Shown in pieces: positions 34,734-43,923 of a DNA stretch of 64,000 nucleotides. Positions within the stretch are counted from its first letter, which is position 1; each line of letters starts with the position of its first letter. Origin of the DNA: Paenibacillus sp. R14(2021) (GTDB lineage Bacteria; Bacillota; Bacilli; Paenibacillales; Paenibacillaceae); assembly GCF_019431355.1 (NCBI RefSeq), contig NZ_CP080269.1:930001-994000 (forward strand), in the 5' to 3' direction. The notes below the pieces were generated by a model. The model had not been told where the DNA came from, did no database searches, and was given only the letters and a program-made list of their open reading frames with translations. The translations under genes were made by a program, and so were the position numbers.

Positions 34734-36203
34734 TTACTCGTTATTGTAGTCGCTGCGATCTTTCGACCTAGATACCTTATATCTTTGGAGCTTGAGAGGA
34801 CGCAGATAACGAGGACGATTATACGAAAGGCTGAATGGAAATCGAATAAAACTGTTCGCAAATTCACGGAAACGGAACGGGAACAGAGGAACGATGTAAG
34901 GAGAACCCAACGATTTTAACCGCAGCAAATGGCCGATCAGAATCACTAACCCGATCGTAATGCCGAACCCGCCCCAGGCTGCCGCCAAGCCAATTAACGG
35001 AAACCTCAAAAAACGGATCGTGTTCGCCATTTTGAAAATGGGGGTGGCAAATGAAGACACGGCAGATAGAGAAACAATGATGATTAAGATGTTGCTGGTG
35101 AGACCGGCTTGCACGGCTGCCGTCCCGAGTACGACGCCGCCCACAATCCCGAGCGTTTGTCCGACTTTGGTAGGCAATCTGGCCCCGGCTTCGCGCAGCA
35201 AATCGACCGTAAATTCCATAAGCAAGACTTCAATAATCGGCGGAAAAGGAACGTTCGCTCTGGATTCGATGATCGGGCCCAGAAGAGGTTGCGGGATGAC
35301 GGAATAATGAAAGGTTAACACGGCAACATAGAAGGGAGAGGCAAGAATCGAGAAGGCAACGCCCAAATACCTGATGCACCGAAAGAAAGAAGCCAAAACC
35401 CATGGCAGATAAAAATCTTCGGGCGAGGCGAAAAATTCAAATACGGTGATAGGTCCGGATATGACATAAGGTGACCCACTGCTTAAGATGGCCACTTGGC
35501 CGCTAAGAAGACTGAATTTTGCCCTGTCTACACGTTCCGTAGACATAAGTAAAGGGAACGGTGAATTTGCGTTATCCGTAATAACTTGGTCAATAATGGA
35601 ACTATCGGATACCTCGTCAAACTCGGCGTCTACGATTCGTTGTCTGATTGTATCTACATGCTGGGGGTTGCAAATACCTTCTACATAAACAATCGTGACT
35701 CTTGTTTGCGAAAGCGAACCCTTGATGTACTCCTCGAACCGTAAATGTTCGGAAACAAGCTCTTTGCGAAGTAAATTCAAGTTGGTATCGAGATCCTCGA
35801 CGAAACCGGCTTTCGGGCCAATGACGCTGTATTCGTTATCCGCCTCATTATTACTCCGATAACCGCGTTGCAGATCCGCAACATCGATTAAAAGCCCTTC
35901 ATTGAAATCATGTTCCAGCTGAACGTAAATAAAGCCTTTAATCAAGCTTTGTACGATCTCGTCCACATTTGAAGATACTTTGATATTTTCAAACGGAATC
36001 AAACTTTTTAACGCAAGAAGATGATCGAATTCTTCTTCTGAGATTTGAATCCGGTGCAATAATTCGTGATGAATAAGTTCTTGGTCTACGATGTTTTTGC
36101 AATAGGAAAAGTGGATCCGCTTATCATGAATCGTATGCTCGGATTGCATAAAATCATTCGATTTGATGGTATTTTTCAATACCGTGTATATATTTTCTGG
36201 CAT
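34734..36203 (-). CDS. gerKA: Spore germination protein, GerAA/GerKA family
   Basis: A 489-residue membrane subunit. The soluble N-terminal domain (about 1-270) is followed by about five helices (RCIRYLGVAFSILASPFYVA, PPIIEVLLMEFTVDLLREAG and others); SSGSPYVISGPITVFEFFASPED is in the conserved core. The known receptor forms an ion channel opened by nutrients. ATG 36203 is chosen because GGGGAGGTG precedes it; ATG 36233 lies upstream of that site. First gene of the gerK operon (24 bases to gerKC). Confidence 0.9.
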   Translation of the reverse strand: MPENIYTVLKNTIKSNDFMQSEHTIHDKRIHFSYCKNIVDQELIHHELLHRIQISEEEFDHLLALKSLIPFENIKVSSNVDEIVQSLIKGFIYVQLEHDFNEGLLIDVADLQRGYRSNNEADNEYSVIGPKAGFVEDLDTNLNLLRKELVSEHLRFEEYIKGSLSQTRVTIVYVEGICNPQHVDTIRQRIVDAEFDEVSDSSIIDQVITDNANSPFPLLMSTERVDRAKFSLLSGQVAILSSGSPYVISGPITVFEFFASPEDFYLPWVLASFFRCIRYLGVAFSILASPFYVAVLTFHYSVIPQPLLGPIIESRANVPFPPIIEVLLMEFTVDLLREAGARLPTKVGQTLGIVGGVVLGTAAVQAGLTSNILIIIVSLSAVSSFATPIFKMANTIRFLRFPLIGLAAAWGGFGITIGLVILIGHLLRLKSLGSPYIVPLFPFRFREFANSFIRFPFSLSYNRPRYLRPLKLQRYKVSRSKDRSDYNNE

Positions 36204-36237
36204 TGAGATACACACCTCCCCGTAATACTTCACCTTA

Positions 36238-36431
36238 TTATGAGCTTGGGTGTGGAATATTATACCGATTCAATGTCTTAGCAAGGGCTGCGAGATGTTC
36301 TCCTATAACAAAATTCCAACAATCCAATTTTTCCAGCCAAACTGCCTGCTCACCAAGCGCCCGTTGAGTACTGATGCCCGCTACAAGAGCAGATGTCGGC
36401 GTTAAAATCGGTGCAGCCGCCACAAGACATG
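36238..36431 (-). other. Open frame of uncertain status between gerKA and the YhgE gene
   Basis: A minus-strand frame with SALVAGISTQRALGEQAVWL and LDCWNFVIGEHLAALAKTLN reaches a stop at 36238, 35 bases before the gerKA start. It has no clear start. It may be the tail of a lost gene or a chance frame. I see no other signal here. Confidence 0.25.
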
Positions 36432-38348
36432 CTATGCCCTCGCAAGTCGACTTTTCTTTGCCTGTTTCAAACGCAAATACGACAGAATGATCCAGGTAAA
36501 CACGGATAGAACCACCCAAAAAATGACCAATATTCGCACATCATGCCTTACAAGCGCGTAATCCCCCGTCGATAGCAGCGCGCGGATTCCTTCTACCGCA
36601 TAAGTCATGGGCATCGCTCCGTGAAGAGTCTGCATAAGGTCCGGTGTCAACTCAGCCGGGAATACCCCTCCCGTAGCGGTCAGTTGCAGTACGAGAACGA
36701 CAATGCCCAGCAGCTTTCCGATATGCGAAAATGCCGTAAGCAGAAATTGAACAACGGACATGAATACAAGACTGGATAACAAGGCGAAAGCGAAAAATTC
36801 GAATGGAAAAGTCGGACTTAAGCCGACCCCGGGGATCAGAATTACGCTGGAGATGGCGGTTTGAGCGAGCGATATGAAGGCGAGCACGCCAAATTTCGAG
36901 ACGAACCACAGAAATCCGGACGGAGGCGGCGCCTTCGTCGCTCGGAATGAAAATATGTTGCCAAACAAGAGAGCACCAATGTAGAAACTGAGCGAAACGA
37001 AAAACGGCGCCATCGCCGTTCCGTAGTTCGGAAGCGGATGAACAGCTTGCTCCTTCAAACGGACGGGATTGGCGAGCATCGCGAATAAATTATTCGACGC
37101 GTGAATACTTGCCGCTTTCTCAGCGCCTTCCGCTAGGCCCTTGCTCAGCTCAGCAGCCCCTTGTACGAGCGCTTGCTGGCCGTCAGACAGTTTAACGACG
37201 TTGGAAGTAAGACTGCTCCAGCCGCTGGACACTTTATGAATACCATCCGCGGCGGTGGCAACGCCGTCATGAAGCTTCGAAGCGCCGGCACCAAGCGCTG
37301 CCAACCGGCTCGCGATGAGCCCGGCTCCGTTCGCGAGCTGTGCCGCGCTGCCGCCGGCGCTCACAATGCCCTTGGACAGCGAATTCGTACCGCCGTTTAA
37401 TTGATCGAGCGCGACAGATAACTGCTTGCTTTGCTTCTCGATGAGCGTCAGATCCGCATTTTTGGCCTCATCGGGGTGCGCTGCAAGCCATTTCGAAAAT
37501 GCATCGTTCAGTTGCTTAGCTGCCGCCGCCGCCTTGTCCGTTCCTTGAGCAGTGTCTGTGCTCCCCTCCTTCAGCCGATCAAGCCCGCTTCGAAGACTCC
37601 CTATGCCGCTGAATAGATTAGCGGCGCCTTGCTCTAGCTGACCGGCGCCTTCGGAGAGTCGATCAGAAGCGGACTTCAGCTCGGAAGTACCTTGGTCCAG
37701 CTTCGATACAGAAGTATGCCCATGGTTCAAACCGTCGAGAAGCGCTTTCGTTCCCTCCGCCGACTGCATAAGGCCGGTATCGAGCCGAGACGCTGCATCG
37801 CTCGCCTTCTGGAAGCCCCCGCTCAACGGGGTCAGTTGTTCGTAAATAGCTTTGGAGTAGCTTGCCGAAAGCTGTTCCGATAGCCGCTGCCTAATCGTTT
37901 CGACTGCGGATTTCCCAATTTTGCTCACGATATAATTTAGGCCTTCGTTCAGCTTCACGGTCAACTCCAGCGGCGTTGGCTCTGCCGCCCCCAAGGACGT
38001 CGCCCGAAGGGAAAAGTCGGAAGGAATGAATATTTCGAAATAATACGTTCGGTTCCGAAGTCCCGCATCCGCTTCCTCTGCGTCGATAAACCGCCATTCT
38101 AGAGAATGGTCATTCTTAAGCTCGTTTACAACATCATTACCAATCGCAAACGTTTTACCTTGGTAATTAACCGGCTGGTCCTCGTTCACGACAGCGACCG
38201 GCAGCCTTTCCAAGTGCGCGTACGGATCCCAATATGTCCATAAATAAGTTGCGCTGTAGAGCGAGGGTATTAAACAGAACGCAATTAATGGAACGAGTAT
38301 TCTCCGCGATCCAAAAAACGCGCGCCATTCCGTCCATAACCAGTTCAA
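36432..38348 (-). CDS. YhgE/Pip domain membrane protein (phage-infection-protein type)
   Basis: A 638-residue membrane protein. One helix near 15-35, then a YhgE domain (LPVAVVNEDQPVNYQGK), a long region from about 190 to 400 with many L-x-x-G or S-x-L-x-x-G heptad-like units predicted as coiled coil, and six C-terminal helices from about 430. Full-length YhgE/Pip proteins have this layout; Lactococcus Pip is a phage receptor and relatives assist type VII secretion. The start is probably TTG 38348 with GGGAGG upstream; the longer frame to 38414 has no site. Alone, downstream of no obvious partner. Confidence 0.82.
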   Translation of the reverse strand: MNWLWTEWRAFFGSRRILVPLIAFCLIPSLYSATYLWTYWDPYAHLERLPVAVVNEDQPVNYQGKTFAIGNDVVNELKNDHSLEWRFIDAEEADAGLRNRTYYFEIFIPSDFSLRATSLGAAEPTPLELTVKLNEGLNYIVSKIGKSAVETIRQRLSEQLSASYSKAIYEQLTPLSGGFQKASDAASRLDTGLMQSAEGTKALLDGLNHGHTSVSKLDQGTSELKSASDRLSEGAGQLEQGAANLFSGIGSLRSGLDRLKEGSTDTAQGTDKAAAAAKQLNDAFSKWLAAHPDEAKNADLTLIEKQSKQLSVALDQLNGGTNSLSKGIVSAGGSAAQLANGAGLIASRLAALGAGASKLHDGVATAADGIHKVSSGWSSLTSNVVKLSDGQQALVQGAAELSKGLAEGAEKAASIHASNNLFAMLANPVRLKEQAVHPLPNYGTAMAPFFVSLSFYIGALLFGNIFSFRATKAPPPSGFLWFVSKFGVLAFISLAQTAISSVILIPGVGLSPTFPFEFFAFALLSSLVFMSVVQFLLTAFSHIGKLLGIVVLVLQLTATGGVFPAELTPDLMQTLHGAMPMTYAVEGIRALLSTGDYALVRHDVRILVIFWVVLSVFTWIILSYLRLKQAKKSRLARA

Positions 38349-38584
38349 TACATTCGCCTCCCTGAAATTCGACCGATTAAGACCTCGAACCAACATTTCC
38401 TTAGTATCATTCAATCGAAGGAAATCATTCAGGAAAAACTAATCTGTGTGAATGAATTTACTCAATCCGCTCCATTCTGGACAGAAAAATTCCCATCAAG
38501 CTTCATAAGAACCATAAAATCGATTAAAAATGTTTAAATGCCAAATCTATTACTTAGGATTAAGGCTTGCTACCAGATATCAAA

Positions 38585-38613
38585 AAAACGGCTGCTCCAG
38601 AAGCATGCCGTTT
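38585..38613. terminator. Hairpin between the tetR and YhgE genes
   Basis: AAACGGC and GCCGTTT with an inner GCT/AGC pair and T-rich flank. It is about 100 bases past the tetR stop on the minus strand. No gene in the rest of the 38349-38714 gap. Confidence 0.6.
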
Positions 38614-38714
38614 ATTTTTGGAAGTATGGGACATAAGCAAAACCTAATAGTTCTGCAATGGCCAATAAATCGGTTCCATCTGTCCTGTCGAATGATTAGC
38701 AACTTAAGGAAAAA

Positions 38715-39602
38715 TTACTCACCCATATTGAAGCAGAGTTTTCTTAATTGTTCAATGATGCTTGTAAGTTCATGCTCTTTCTTCAAAAACTGAAGCATGG
38801 CAAGGATTAGTACAGATCTAGGCTGGTCTCGTTCTACTTCCTCCTGAAGTATAACAAGCGCTTCATGCAGTTCTGTTTTGTGATAATTCGTTATAGCCAA
38901 TTCTTTTAGGGTAGAGAAAAGAAGTTCGAACAGCCTACGTCTTTGTTCAACTACTGTAACAGAGTTGCCCTTACGAGCTGATTCCACATAATTATCCATC
39001 ATCGCATTTTCTAAAATTGCTTTTGGTTTCTTATTCAGGACGCCGACAACGACCTCTTCCAAGAGATCTGCAATAAATACAGAAACATCTCTTATATTAA
39101 ACGGCCTGTTATCAAATATGATTAAGAAAAGATACTCTTTAACGATCCCATTATAAATCAATACAAGGTCCCATATATTAAGTTCTATTTCTTTACCAAA
39201 CCTACGAGTCAAGGCATCTCTGTTCATATTGAAAATATTTACTCGTTGACTAAGCAGAATAGAGGCGATTTTCCCTTCACTAGCTTGCATTTCAAAAGAA
39301 TTCTTCACTATAAAATTATTCTCAATAAAAAAATAAAATTGACATTCGATTTCACGAATGAAAATCTCTCTTAAGGTAAGTGCCGGGTCCAATCTTATCT
39401 CTTCCATTTTTTCGAAAAGGCTATCCTGCTTTGAGTGATGCACCTCTACGAATAAATCCTCTTTAGAAGGGAAAAATTTGTATAACGATCCTTTTGCGAT
39501 TTTGCAATCATCAGCGATATCCTGAATGGATGTAGCAAGATAGCCTTTTTCCGAAAATAAACGTTCTGCGGAATCCATGATGTTTTGTTTGACTATACTC
39601 AA
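38715..39602 (-). CDS. TetR/AcrR family regulator of the efflux gene
   Basis: A 295-residue repressor, longer than usual because of a C-terminal helical extension. The helix-turn-helix is TSIQDIADDCKIAKGSLYKFF at about 24-44. Start TTG 39602 follows AGAGGAA. It is divergent from a drug-efflux transporter, and a long palindrome lies in the shared intergenic region, so it most likely represses that gene and itself until a drug binds. Confidence 0.9.
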   Translation of the reverse strand: MSIVKQNIMDSAERLFSEKGYLATSIQDIADDCKIAKGSLYKFFPSKEDLFVEVHHSKQDSLFEKMEEIRLDPALTLREIFIREIECQFYFFIENNFIVKNSFEMQASEGKIASILLSQRVNIFNMNRDALTRRFGKEIELNIWDLVLIYNGIVKEYLFLIIFDNRPFNIRDVSVFIADLLEEVVVGVLNKKPKAILENAMMDNYVESARKGNSVTVVEQRRRLFELLFSTLKELAITNYHKTELHEALVILQEEVERDQPRSVLILAMLQFLKKEHELTSIIEQLRKLCFNMGE

Positions 39603-39660
39603 TTTAATTCCTCTTTTCAAAAAAAAATTGACATTCTTCAAGAGTTAGATAAAATAAAGC

Positions 39661-39702
39661 ACATGACCGATAAGTTTTTCCGGAAAACTATTGGTCAAAT
39701 GT
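39661..39702. promoter_or_regulatory. Operator of the TetR/MFS pair
   Basis: The interrupted palindrome GACCgATAaGTTTTtcc / ggAAAACtATtGGTC (39665-39696), flanked by ACAT and ATGT, spans about 40 bases midway between the divergent starts. Its size fits two TetR dimers. Confidence 0.75.
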
Positions 39703-39750
39703 ATATGTTATATGCTTAAACATCAAGCCAGAGAAGAGAGGAGCGTTCAA

Positions 39751-41184
39751 ATGTCTGCACAATCAGCTGAGAAATTAACAGCTACACCAGAGTTTTCGCT
39801 TAAAACCATTATCGCTCCACTTCTTGCCGTTATGATTGGGATGATTATGGTTCTTCTAGATACTACGATTATGAATGTAGCTATCCCAAGTTTACAAAAA
39901 TACTTTAACAGTTCATTAAAAACAATTCAATGGACCATTACCGGTTATACTCTTGCGCTAGCTACGATTATCCCTTTAGCTGGCTGGATGACAGATAAAT
40001 TTGGAGCCAAACGAATATTCCTCATTACGATTACCTTGTTTACTATTGGTTCAGTTCTTTGTGCCTTGGCCCAGACTCCTGAACAGCTCGTTTTATTCCG
40101 CATCATACAAGGCCTTGGTGGTGGAATGGTAGCTCCCATCGGTATGGCAATGTCTTTTAAGATGGCCCCCCCAGAAAAAAGAGGTGCTGTTATGGGGATG
40201 CTTGGTTTGCCTATGCTAATTGCCCCCGCTACAGGTCCTTTATTATCTGGATGGTTAATTGGAATAGCATCTTGGCATTGGATTTTCCTAATCAATTTAC
40301 CTATTGGAATCGCTGCCGTGATTGTAGGTCTTAAATTTCTGCCCAATCAGCAGCGTGGTAAGGCACCTGCCCTCGATATTCTAGGAATAATTATTGCCCC
40401 GATCGCCTTTTCCATGCTCACTTATGGTGTGAGTGAGGGGGGAAGGGGCTGGAATTCCACTGGCGCATTAACGGGATTGATTGTTGGGGGTGTCGCACTT
40501 CTCCTATTCATATTTGTGGAGCTGCGTCATAAGCAACCATTGTTGGAGTTGCGTGCATTTAAATCATCAGAATTCACTCTCGGTATTATTATAAACTGGG
40601 CTTTGCAAGCCTCCATGATCGGAACTATTCTTTTGAATCCATTATTTCAGCAAGGAGTATTAGGTCGTACACCTCTCTTAAGTGCGGCAATCTCCCTCCC
40701 CATTTCTTTGGGAGGTCTGCTATTTACGCCATTCTCGGGGAGATTATCCGATAAAATAGGCGCCCGACCTCTTGTGTTTAGCGGTTTGAGCATGATGTCC
40801 ATTGCTCTATTCTTGCTTTCGGGGGTAAACCTCAATACCGGAGTAATTACGTTAATGATTCCACTTTTTATGGTGGGATGTGGGATGGCCTTATCAATGA
40901 TGCCCTTAAATGCCCATATTTTAAAGTCTGCCCCGCGTGAACTGGTAAGCCGAGTAACACCTTTAACATCAGCTTCTTTACAGGTTGTGAATTCATTTGC
41001 CATAGCTGCTTTAACGGGACACCTATCTTCACGAATAAGAGACCGTATGGCGGAAGCTGGTAATCACGCCGAAATTCCAAAGATTTCTGCCTTAGCTTTT
41101 GGTGACACGTTCTTAATTATAGCCTGCATTGCTACGGGTGGTGCGATTTTAAGTTTAATTCTTCGTAAGCCTCGCATCAAATAA
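39751..41184 (+). CDS. MFS drug efflux transporter, DHA2 (EmrB/QacA) family
   Basis: A 477-residue proton-coupled exporter with fourteen predicted helices. Seen are motif D1-like LDTTIMNVAIPSL near 36-48, motif A GWMTDKFGAKRIF near 77-89, and motif C of antiporters LGLPMLIAPATGPLLSGWL near 150-168. ATG 39751 follows GAGAGGAG. Under control of the divergent TetR protein. The substrate is probably an amphipathic drug. The NmrA-type gene 98 bases downstream may share the transcript. Confidence 0.92.
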   Translation: MSAQSAEKLTATPEFSLKTIIAPLLAVMIGMIMVLLDTTIMNVAIPSLQKYFNSSLKTIQWTITGYTLALATIIPLAGWMTDKFGAKRIFLITITLFTIGSVLCALAQTPEQLVLFRIIQGLGGGMVAPIGMAMSFKMAPPEKRGAVMGMLGLPMLIAPATGPLLSGWLIGIASWHWIFLINLPIGIAAVIVGLKFLPNQQRGKAPALDILGIIIAPIAFSMLTYGVSEGGRGWNSTGALTGLIVGGVALLLFIFVELRHKQPLLELRAFKSSEFTLGIIINWALQASMIGTILLNPLFQQGVLGRTPLLSAAISLPISLGGLLFTPFSGRLSDKIGARPLVFSGLSMMSIALFLLSGVNLNTGVITLMIPLFMVGCGMALSMMPLNAHILKSAPRELVSRVTPLTSASLQVVNSFAIAALTGHLSSRIRDRMAEAGNHAEIPKISALAFGDTFLIIACIATGGAILSLILRKPRIK

Positions 41185-41282
41185 GAAGAAGAATTGGCGG
41201 CAGCATAAGGAAAGAGTGATTATGATACTAAATTTTAATCATATTTAAAATGAAATTATCCAATGTGAGGAGTTTAATTAAT

Positions 41283-42143
41283 ATGAGCGCAGCTATATTA
41301 GTGATTGGAGCTACAGGAACAACAGGCAAAGAATTGGTGAAACTTCTGGCGAAGAACGGCCATAAAACGCGTGTTACCGTTCGTCCGACAAGCAACACAA
41401 GCGAACTGCAAGCATTGGGAGTCGAATTGGTACAAGCCGATCTAAACGATGTCGATACACTGGTACAAGCCATGAACGGCATCCAAAAAGTATATTTTGC
41501 AACACCTCTTGTTCCGAATATGGTGGAACTATCTTCTTCGATTATTCGTGCAGCTAACAAAGCCGCTGTGAAGCATCTTGTGAAGTTATCGGGCGGCGGG
41601 GCTGATATGGATACAATGGCAAAGTGGCATAGGGCAGTCGAAAAAGAAATCGAGCAATCCGGAATGGCTTATACGTTCTTGCAGTCAAATACTTTTATGC
41701 AAAACTTTATTAAATTCAACTCGCGTACCATTCGTGCTCAAGGAGCCTTCTATGAGCCGTACGGCGAAGGGAAATCGGCTTACATTGATGCAAGCGATAT
41801 AGCCCAGGTTGCCTATCGGGTCTTAACGGAAGAAGGCCATGCCAACAAAGCTTATTACTTATCGGGGCCAGAAGCTCTTTCCGGCGCCGAAATTGCAGAT
41901 ATTCTTTCTTCAGTAACTGGAAAATCAATTAAATTCATAGATGCACCGGTTGAAGCTGCTAGCGCTGGTATGCAAAAAGCAGGCATGCCTGCTGAAATCG
42001 TCGAAGCCTTATTAGAACATTATCAAATGATGAAGTTAGGACACACAGCAGGAGTTTCCAGTACGGTAGAAGAAATAACCGGACAAAAAGCAACTTCTTT
42101 TGAGACTTTTGCTCAAGCAAATAAAGAAGCATTTATCGGTTAG
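41283..42143 (+). CDS. NmrA-type NAD(P)H-binding oxidoreductase
   Basis: A 286-residue atypical SDR with the nucleotide loop GATGTTGKELVKLL at about 8-21, RVTVRPTSN after it and VQADLND. It resembles NAD(P)H:quinone oxidoreductase type 2. Catalysis in this group needs few conserved residues, so function cannot be fixed. ATG 41283 follows GAGGAG. It is related to the protein at 18853 but clearly different. Its position behind the efflux gene suggests a detoxification role. Confidence 0.88.
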   Translation: MSAAILVIGATGTTGKELVKLLAKNGHKTRVTVRPTSNTSELQALGVELVQADLNDVDTLVQAMNGIQKVYFATPLVPNMVELSSSIIRAANKAAVKHLVKLSGGGADMDTMAKWHRAVEKEIEQSGMAYTFLQSNTFMQNFIKFNSRTIRAQGAFYEPYGEGKSAYIDASDIAQVAYRVLTEEGHANKAYYLSGPEALSGAEIADILSSVTGKSIKFIDAPVEAASAGMQKAGMPAEIVEALLEHYQMMKLGHTAGVSSTVEEITGQKATSFETFAQANKEAFIG

Positions 42144-42161
42144 AATATAGGTGAAAGTATA

Positions 42162-42216
42162 AAGGGCTGTCCAAAATAGTCGTAAAGACTAAACGGATAG
42201 CCCTGTGCTTTTTTCG
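42162..42216. terminator. Terminator between the NmrA-type and P450 genes
   Basis: AGGGCTGTCC pairs with GGATAGCCCT across a 22-base loop and is followed by TTTTTT. It separates two convergent genes. Confidence 0.7.
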
Positions 42217-42293
42217 ATTAAGATTCGTGGGTGGGCACTCAAAGTAAGCTTTGGGGATTTCTGACACGTGTTAATTGAACTTTAAGGCAGAAC

Positions 42294-43484
42294 TTACGTT
42301 ATGCTGACAGTAAACTGTTTAACACCATAAACAAAGGGGCTTTGAATATACGTCATCTCCGAATCTGTGACAAACTGAATATCCCTATACCGTTTCATGA
42401 GCCTCTCAATCACGATTTTCCCTTCAAGCCGTGCTAAAGGTGCTCCTAGGCAGAAATGTATACCGAATCCAAACGAAAGGTGGGCATTTGGTTTGCGGTC
42501 CACAATAAACGTATCCGGTTTTGCAAATTTAGCCTCATCGCGATTAGCAGATGCCACCCAAGAGACGACTTGCTGACCTTTTTTTATCATGATGTCTCCG
42601 ATCTCCACGTCCTGCGCCGCTATTCGTCCTACGGCTTGAATGGGGGGATAGAAACGCAGGACTTCTTCAATGAAACCAGGAATAAGCTCTGGGTTACCGC
42701 GAAGCTGCTGTTGGAGCGTTCGGTCTTCAGTCACGCGGCGGACAGCGTTTGTAATCAAATTGGTCGTTGTTTCATTACCAGCAGCGAGAAGCAGGATTGA
42801 AAAGCCAAGAATCTCTTTGTCGCTGAGCCTCTCTCCTTCGACTTCGGCTTGCAGCAGAAGTGAAATCAGATCCTCTTTGGGCTCAATACGCCGCTGCTCG
42901 ACAATCCGAGCGAAATAATCATTCAGCTCGTCGTTGGCCCGTACTTTCTCCGCGATGACTTGATTGAACTCCTCGTCAGTATTTTGGTCAGGTCCCTTCA
43001 CAAGAATGTCCGACCATTCCTTGAATAAGTTGCGATCCTCAGGGGGCACGCCAAGCAGCTCCGCTATTATGATGACCGGAAGCGGGACGGCCAGTGAGGA
43101 AACTATGTCCATAGTTCCTTCCACAACATTCAGCAATTCGTCGGTGATTGCGGAGATTCGTGTTGCCAAATCTGAGATTACCTTGGGTGTAAACGCCTTG
43201 TTTACTAAACCCCTCAGCTGTGTATGACGGGGAGGATTCATTGTAAGAATGGTCTCTCTGTCTTTTATAGCCAATCCGCGTCTTGAAGAGAAGGTTGCGG
43301 GATCTTTCAGAATACGATGGATGTCCTCATAGCGAAATATATCCCAACAACTTCTACTATTATCATAACGAATAGGCGTCGTTTGGCGAAGTTGGTTAAA
43401 CACTGAAAATGGTTGAAGTCGTTTTTCCTTCGTGTTCAATTCTGCCATTGGTATTATATTGGCGTACCGTTCCGATTTTTTCAT
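42294..43484 (-). CDS. Cytochrome P450 monooxygenase (CYP107-like)
   Basis: A 396-residue soluble P450. The heme ligand is Cys 345 in FGFGIHFCLGAPLAR. The oxygen-binding helix has LLAAGNETTTN near 240, and the ExxR is EEVLR near 280. PPRHTQLRGLVNKAF near 85 is the typical C-helix contact. Start ATG 43484 follows GAGAGGAG. Bacterial members of this type oxidise small or polyketide-like substrates with electrons from a ferredoxin or flavodoxin, and none is encoded nearby. Transcribed alone. Confidence 0.92.
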   Translation of the reverse strand: MKKSERYANIIPMAELNTKEKRLQPFSVFNQLRQTTPIRYDNSRSCWDIFRYEDIHRILKDPATFSSRRGLAIKDRETILTMNPPRHTQLRGLVNKAFTPKVISDLATRISAITDELLNVVEGTMDIVSSLAVPLPVIIIAELLGVPPEDRNLFKEWSDILVKGPDQNTDEEFNQVIAEKVRANDELNDYFARIVEQRRIEPKEDLISLLLQAEVEGERLSDKEILGFSILLLAAGNETTTNLITNAVRRVTEDRTLQQQLRGNPELIPGFIEEVLRFYPPIQAVGRIAAQDVEIGDIMIKKGQQVVSWVASANRDEAKFAKPDTFIVDRKPNAHLSFGFGIHFCLGAPLARLEGKIVIERLMKRYRDIQFVTDSEMTYIQSPFVYGVKQFTVSIT

Positions 43485-43519
43485 GTCTAGTATGCTCCTC
43501 TCCAAAATCCATCTAAATG

Positions 43520-43702
43520 TTAATTTGCCCAGCAGTTAAAAATTAATTCCTGGAGGTTTTCATAGGCATGAACCTTAGAGTTCATGAAATCATAACCAGT
43601 TGACCAAGTTAAACATTTCATGGCAGGAATGCCGTCCACGCAGCTGAAAATCCTTCCTCTCATCATTTTGCGCATCCTTTCCGAATCAATGATGGCATCC
43701 AT
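43520..43702 (-). CDS. Possible small protein of unknown function
   Basis: A 60-codon frame from ATG 43702 with weak GCAGGA upstream. The product has two or three hydrophobic and Cys residues (RGRIFSCVDGIPAMKCLTW) and no known family. It sits 36 bases upstream of the P450 gene on the same strand. It may be real or a chance frame. Confidence 0.3.
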   Translation of the reverse strand: MDAIIDSERMRKMMRGRIFSCVDGIPAMKCLTWSTGYDFMNSKVHAYENLQELIFNCWAN

Positions 43703-43740
43703 TGTAACATCCTGCTTCATGTTAAAGATAAAGTTTTGTT

Positions 43741-43880
43741 AAAGCGGTTTAATGAACTTTTATTCCTAAATAGTGGGAATTTATTACTAAAAAACCACTA
43801 AGAAATGAAAATAACGAAGAAAATAACGACTTTTACAATAACTAATCATGAGGTTTAAACGGAATTTACAAAACCGGTTT
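43741..43880 (+). promoter_or_regulatory. LacI-type operators upstream of the lacI gene
   Basis: Three palindromic sites of LacI-family type: AAAGCGGTTT (43741-43750), AGGTTTAAAC (43851-43860) and AAACCGGTTT (43871-43880). The last two lie just before the lacI start. The spacing of about 120 bases would allow looping. The rest of 43703-43923 has no gene. Confidence 0.55.
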
Positions 43881-43923
43881 AAGCTTGTAAACAGGTCCGG
43901 TAACGTTCCCACAACGGATCACC

